NCBI RefSeq assembly: GCF_000090795.2
Contig: NW_003546301.1
Span: 254,794 to 300,361 of the forward strand
Direction: 5' to 3'
DNA: 45,568 nucleotides
Source: Amphimedon queenslandica
Lineage: Eukaryota > Porifera > Demospongiae > Haplosclerida > Niphatidae
Shown here: positions 45,061 to 45,568 of the stretch, one piece after another
Layout of the letters: the number at the start of each line of letters is the position of its first letter
Position numbering within the stretch: the first letter of the stretch is position 1
Position numbers and translations under genes: made by a program
The notes under the pieces: generated by a model
Seen by the model: the letters and a program-made list of their open reading frames with translations, nothing else
Told to the model about the DNA's origin: nothing
Databases searched by the model: none

Positions 45061-45568
45061 TTTCTCAGGTTTTCTTCCTTTCTCATTGAATTTCCAAATC
45101 TTGCTGCCTAATTTTCATTGATGGTCCTTTAGTTGTGGCAAGCCTTGTCATCATTTTCCTCAACAGTAGAATCCATATCAGTTACTGAATTTACAGGTAT
45201 ATGTGATTGTTGCACAAATTAAGGCATACAAATGCATTGCCTGTATTCAGTAGCAGTAGACATTACCAACAATATATTATACATCTTTCAATACAAATAG
45301 CAAAGACAGCAGTAGAATCAAAGCGTAATGCCACAGATCTATGGCATTCCCCAACAGTCTACACGATAACAGTACATTTTGTTAGGCAATTTTGTAGGGT
45401 TACTTTTCATGCCCAATTTGCCTTTAATAGTATCAAGAGTGGATAATTATTTAGGGAGAGTGTCTAACGTGCCTATAATCTGTGATACCACAGCGCGTAT
45501 GTTTACATAGCAATGATAGCATGGTGATTAGCACCAAGTAGGCATTCTTGCGTCCTTATATTCATTCC
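45061..45568. other. No gene recognised
   Basis: AT-rich sequence to the window end with only short ORFs and no identified repeat. Confidence 0.45.

Overview
The window is eukaryotic and looks like an AT-rich, compact-intron invertebrate genome. Three features point that way. The four-exon transposase gene has introns of 47, 50 and 54 bp. A host gene fragment encodes a metazoan-type cytohesin PH domain. The transposon mix is CACTA/EnSpm, pogo/Tigger, ZMYM-like and ZBED-like hAT, PIF/Harbinger, Ty1/copia and Ty3/gypsy. An early-branching animal such as a demosponge would fit, but that is inference; no species is assigned.

Layout. 1-4124: 3' part of a CACTA/EnSpm-like element. It holds an open transposase gene (850 codons, 5' end outside the window) followed by about 17 copies of a very uniform 61-bp tandem repeat. 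5298-6159: an 862-bp fold-back element flanked by TA. 7164-8037: an 874-bp non-autonomous element with 31-bp inverted ends and a 7-bp target duplication. 8291-8721: a short hairpin and a 162-bp palindrome. 10534-11507: the last three exons of a cytohesin-like Arf-GEF, the only host gene recognised. 12421-18680: a composite repeat that is much GC-richer than its surroundings, contains an 836-bp assembly gap and carries a smaller inserted element.

18830-21414: a decayed pogo/Tigger element whose transposase ends in a PHD-like zinc finger. 21787-22943: a short LTR element (TRIM-like, minus strand) with two 0.2-kb LTRs, a CCCT target duplication and a gypsy-type primer-binding site. 23643-23961: the start of a gypsy element, interrupted by a hAT element (23962-26551) that has a perfect 8-bp target duplication. 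26732-31949: a dead Ty1/copia element with both LTRs. 32555-40775: about 8.2 kb of old, diverged ~120-bp satellite with higher-order structure. 41240-44413: a PIF/Harbinger fragment and a dead ZBED-like hAT element. The remainder is unassigned.

The cytohesin exons are the only evident cellular gene. The rest is a nest of mobile elements of different ages: the CACTA gene and its 61-bp array look young, while the copia, pogo, hAT and satellite sequences are heavily mutated. The most unusual structures are the 61-bp array behind an open transposase gene, the higher-order satellite whose monomer resembles a duplicated mini exon plus intron, the pogo transposase with a PHD-like tail, and the nested gypsy/TRIM/hAT cluster.
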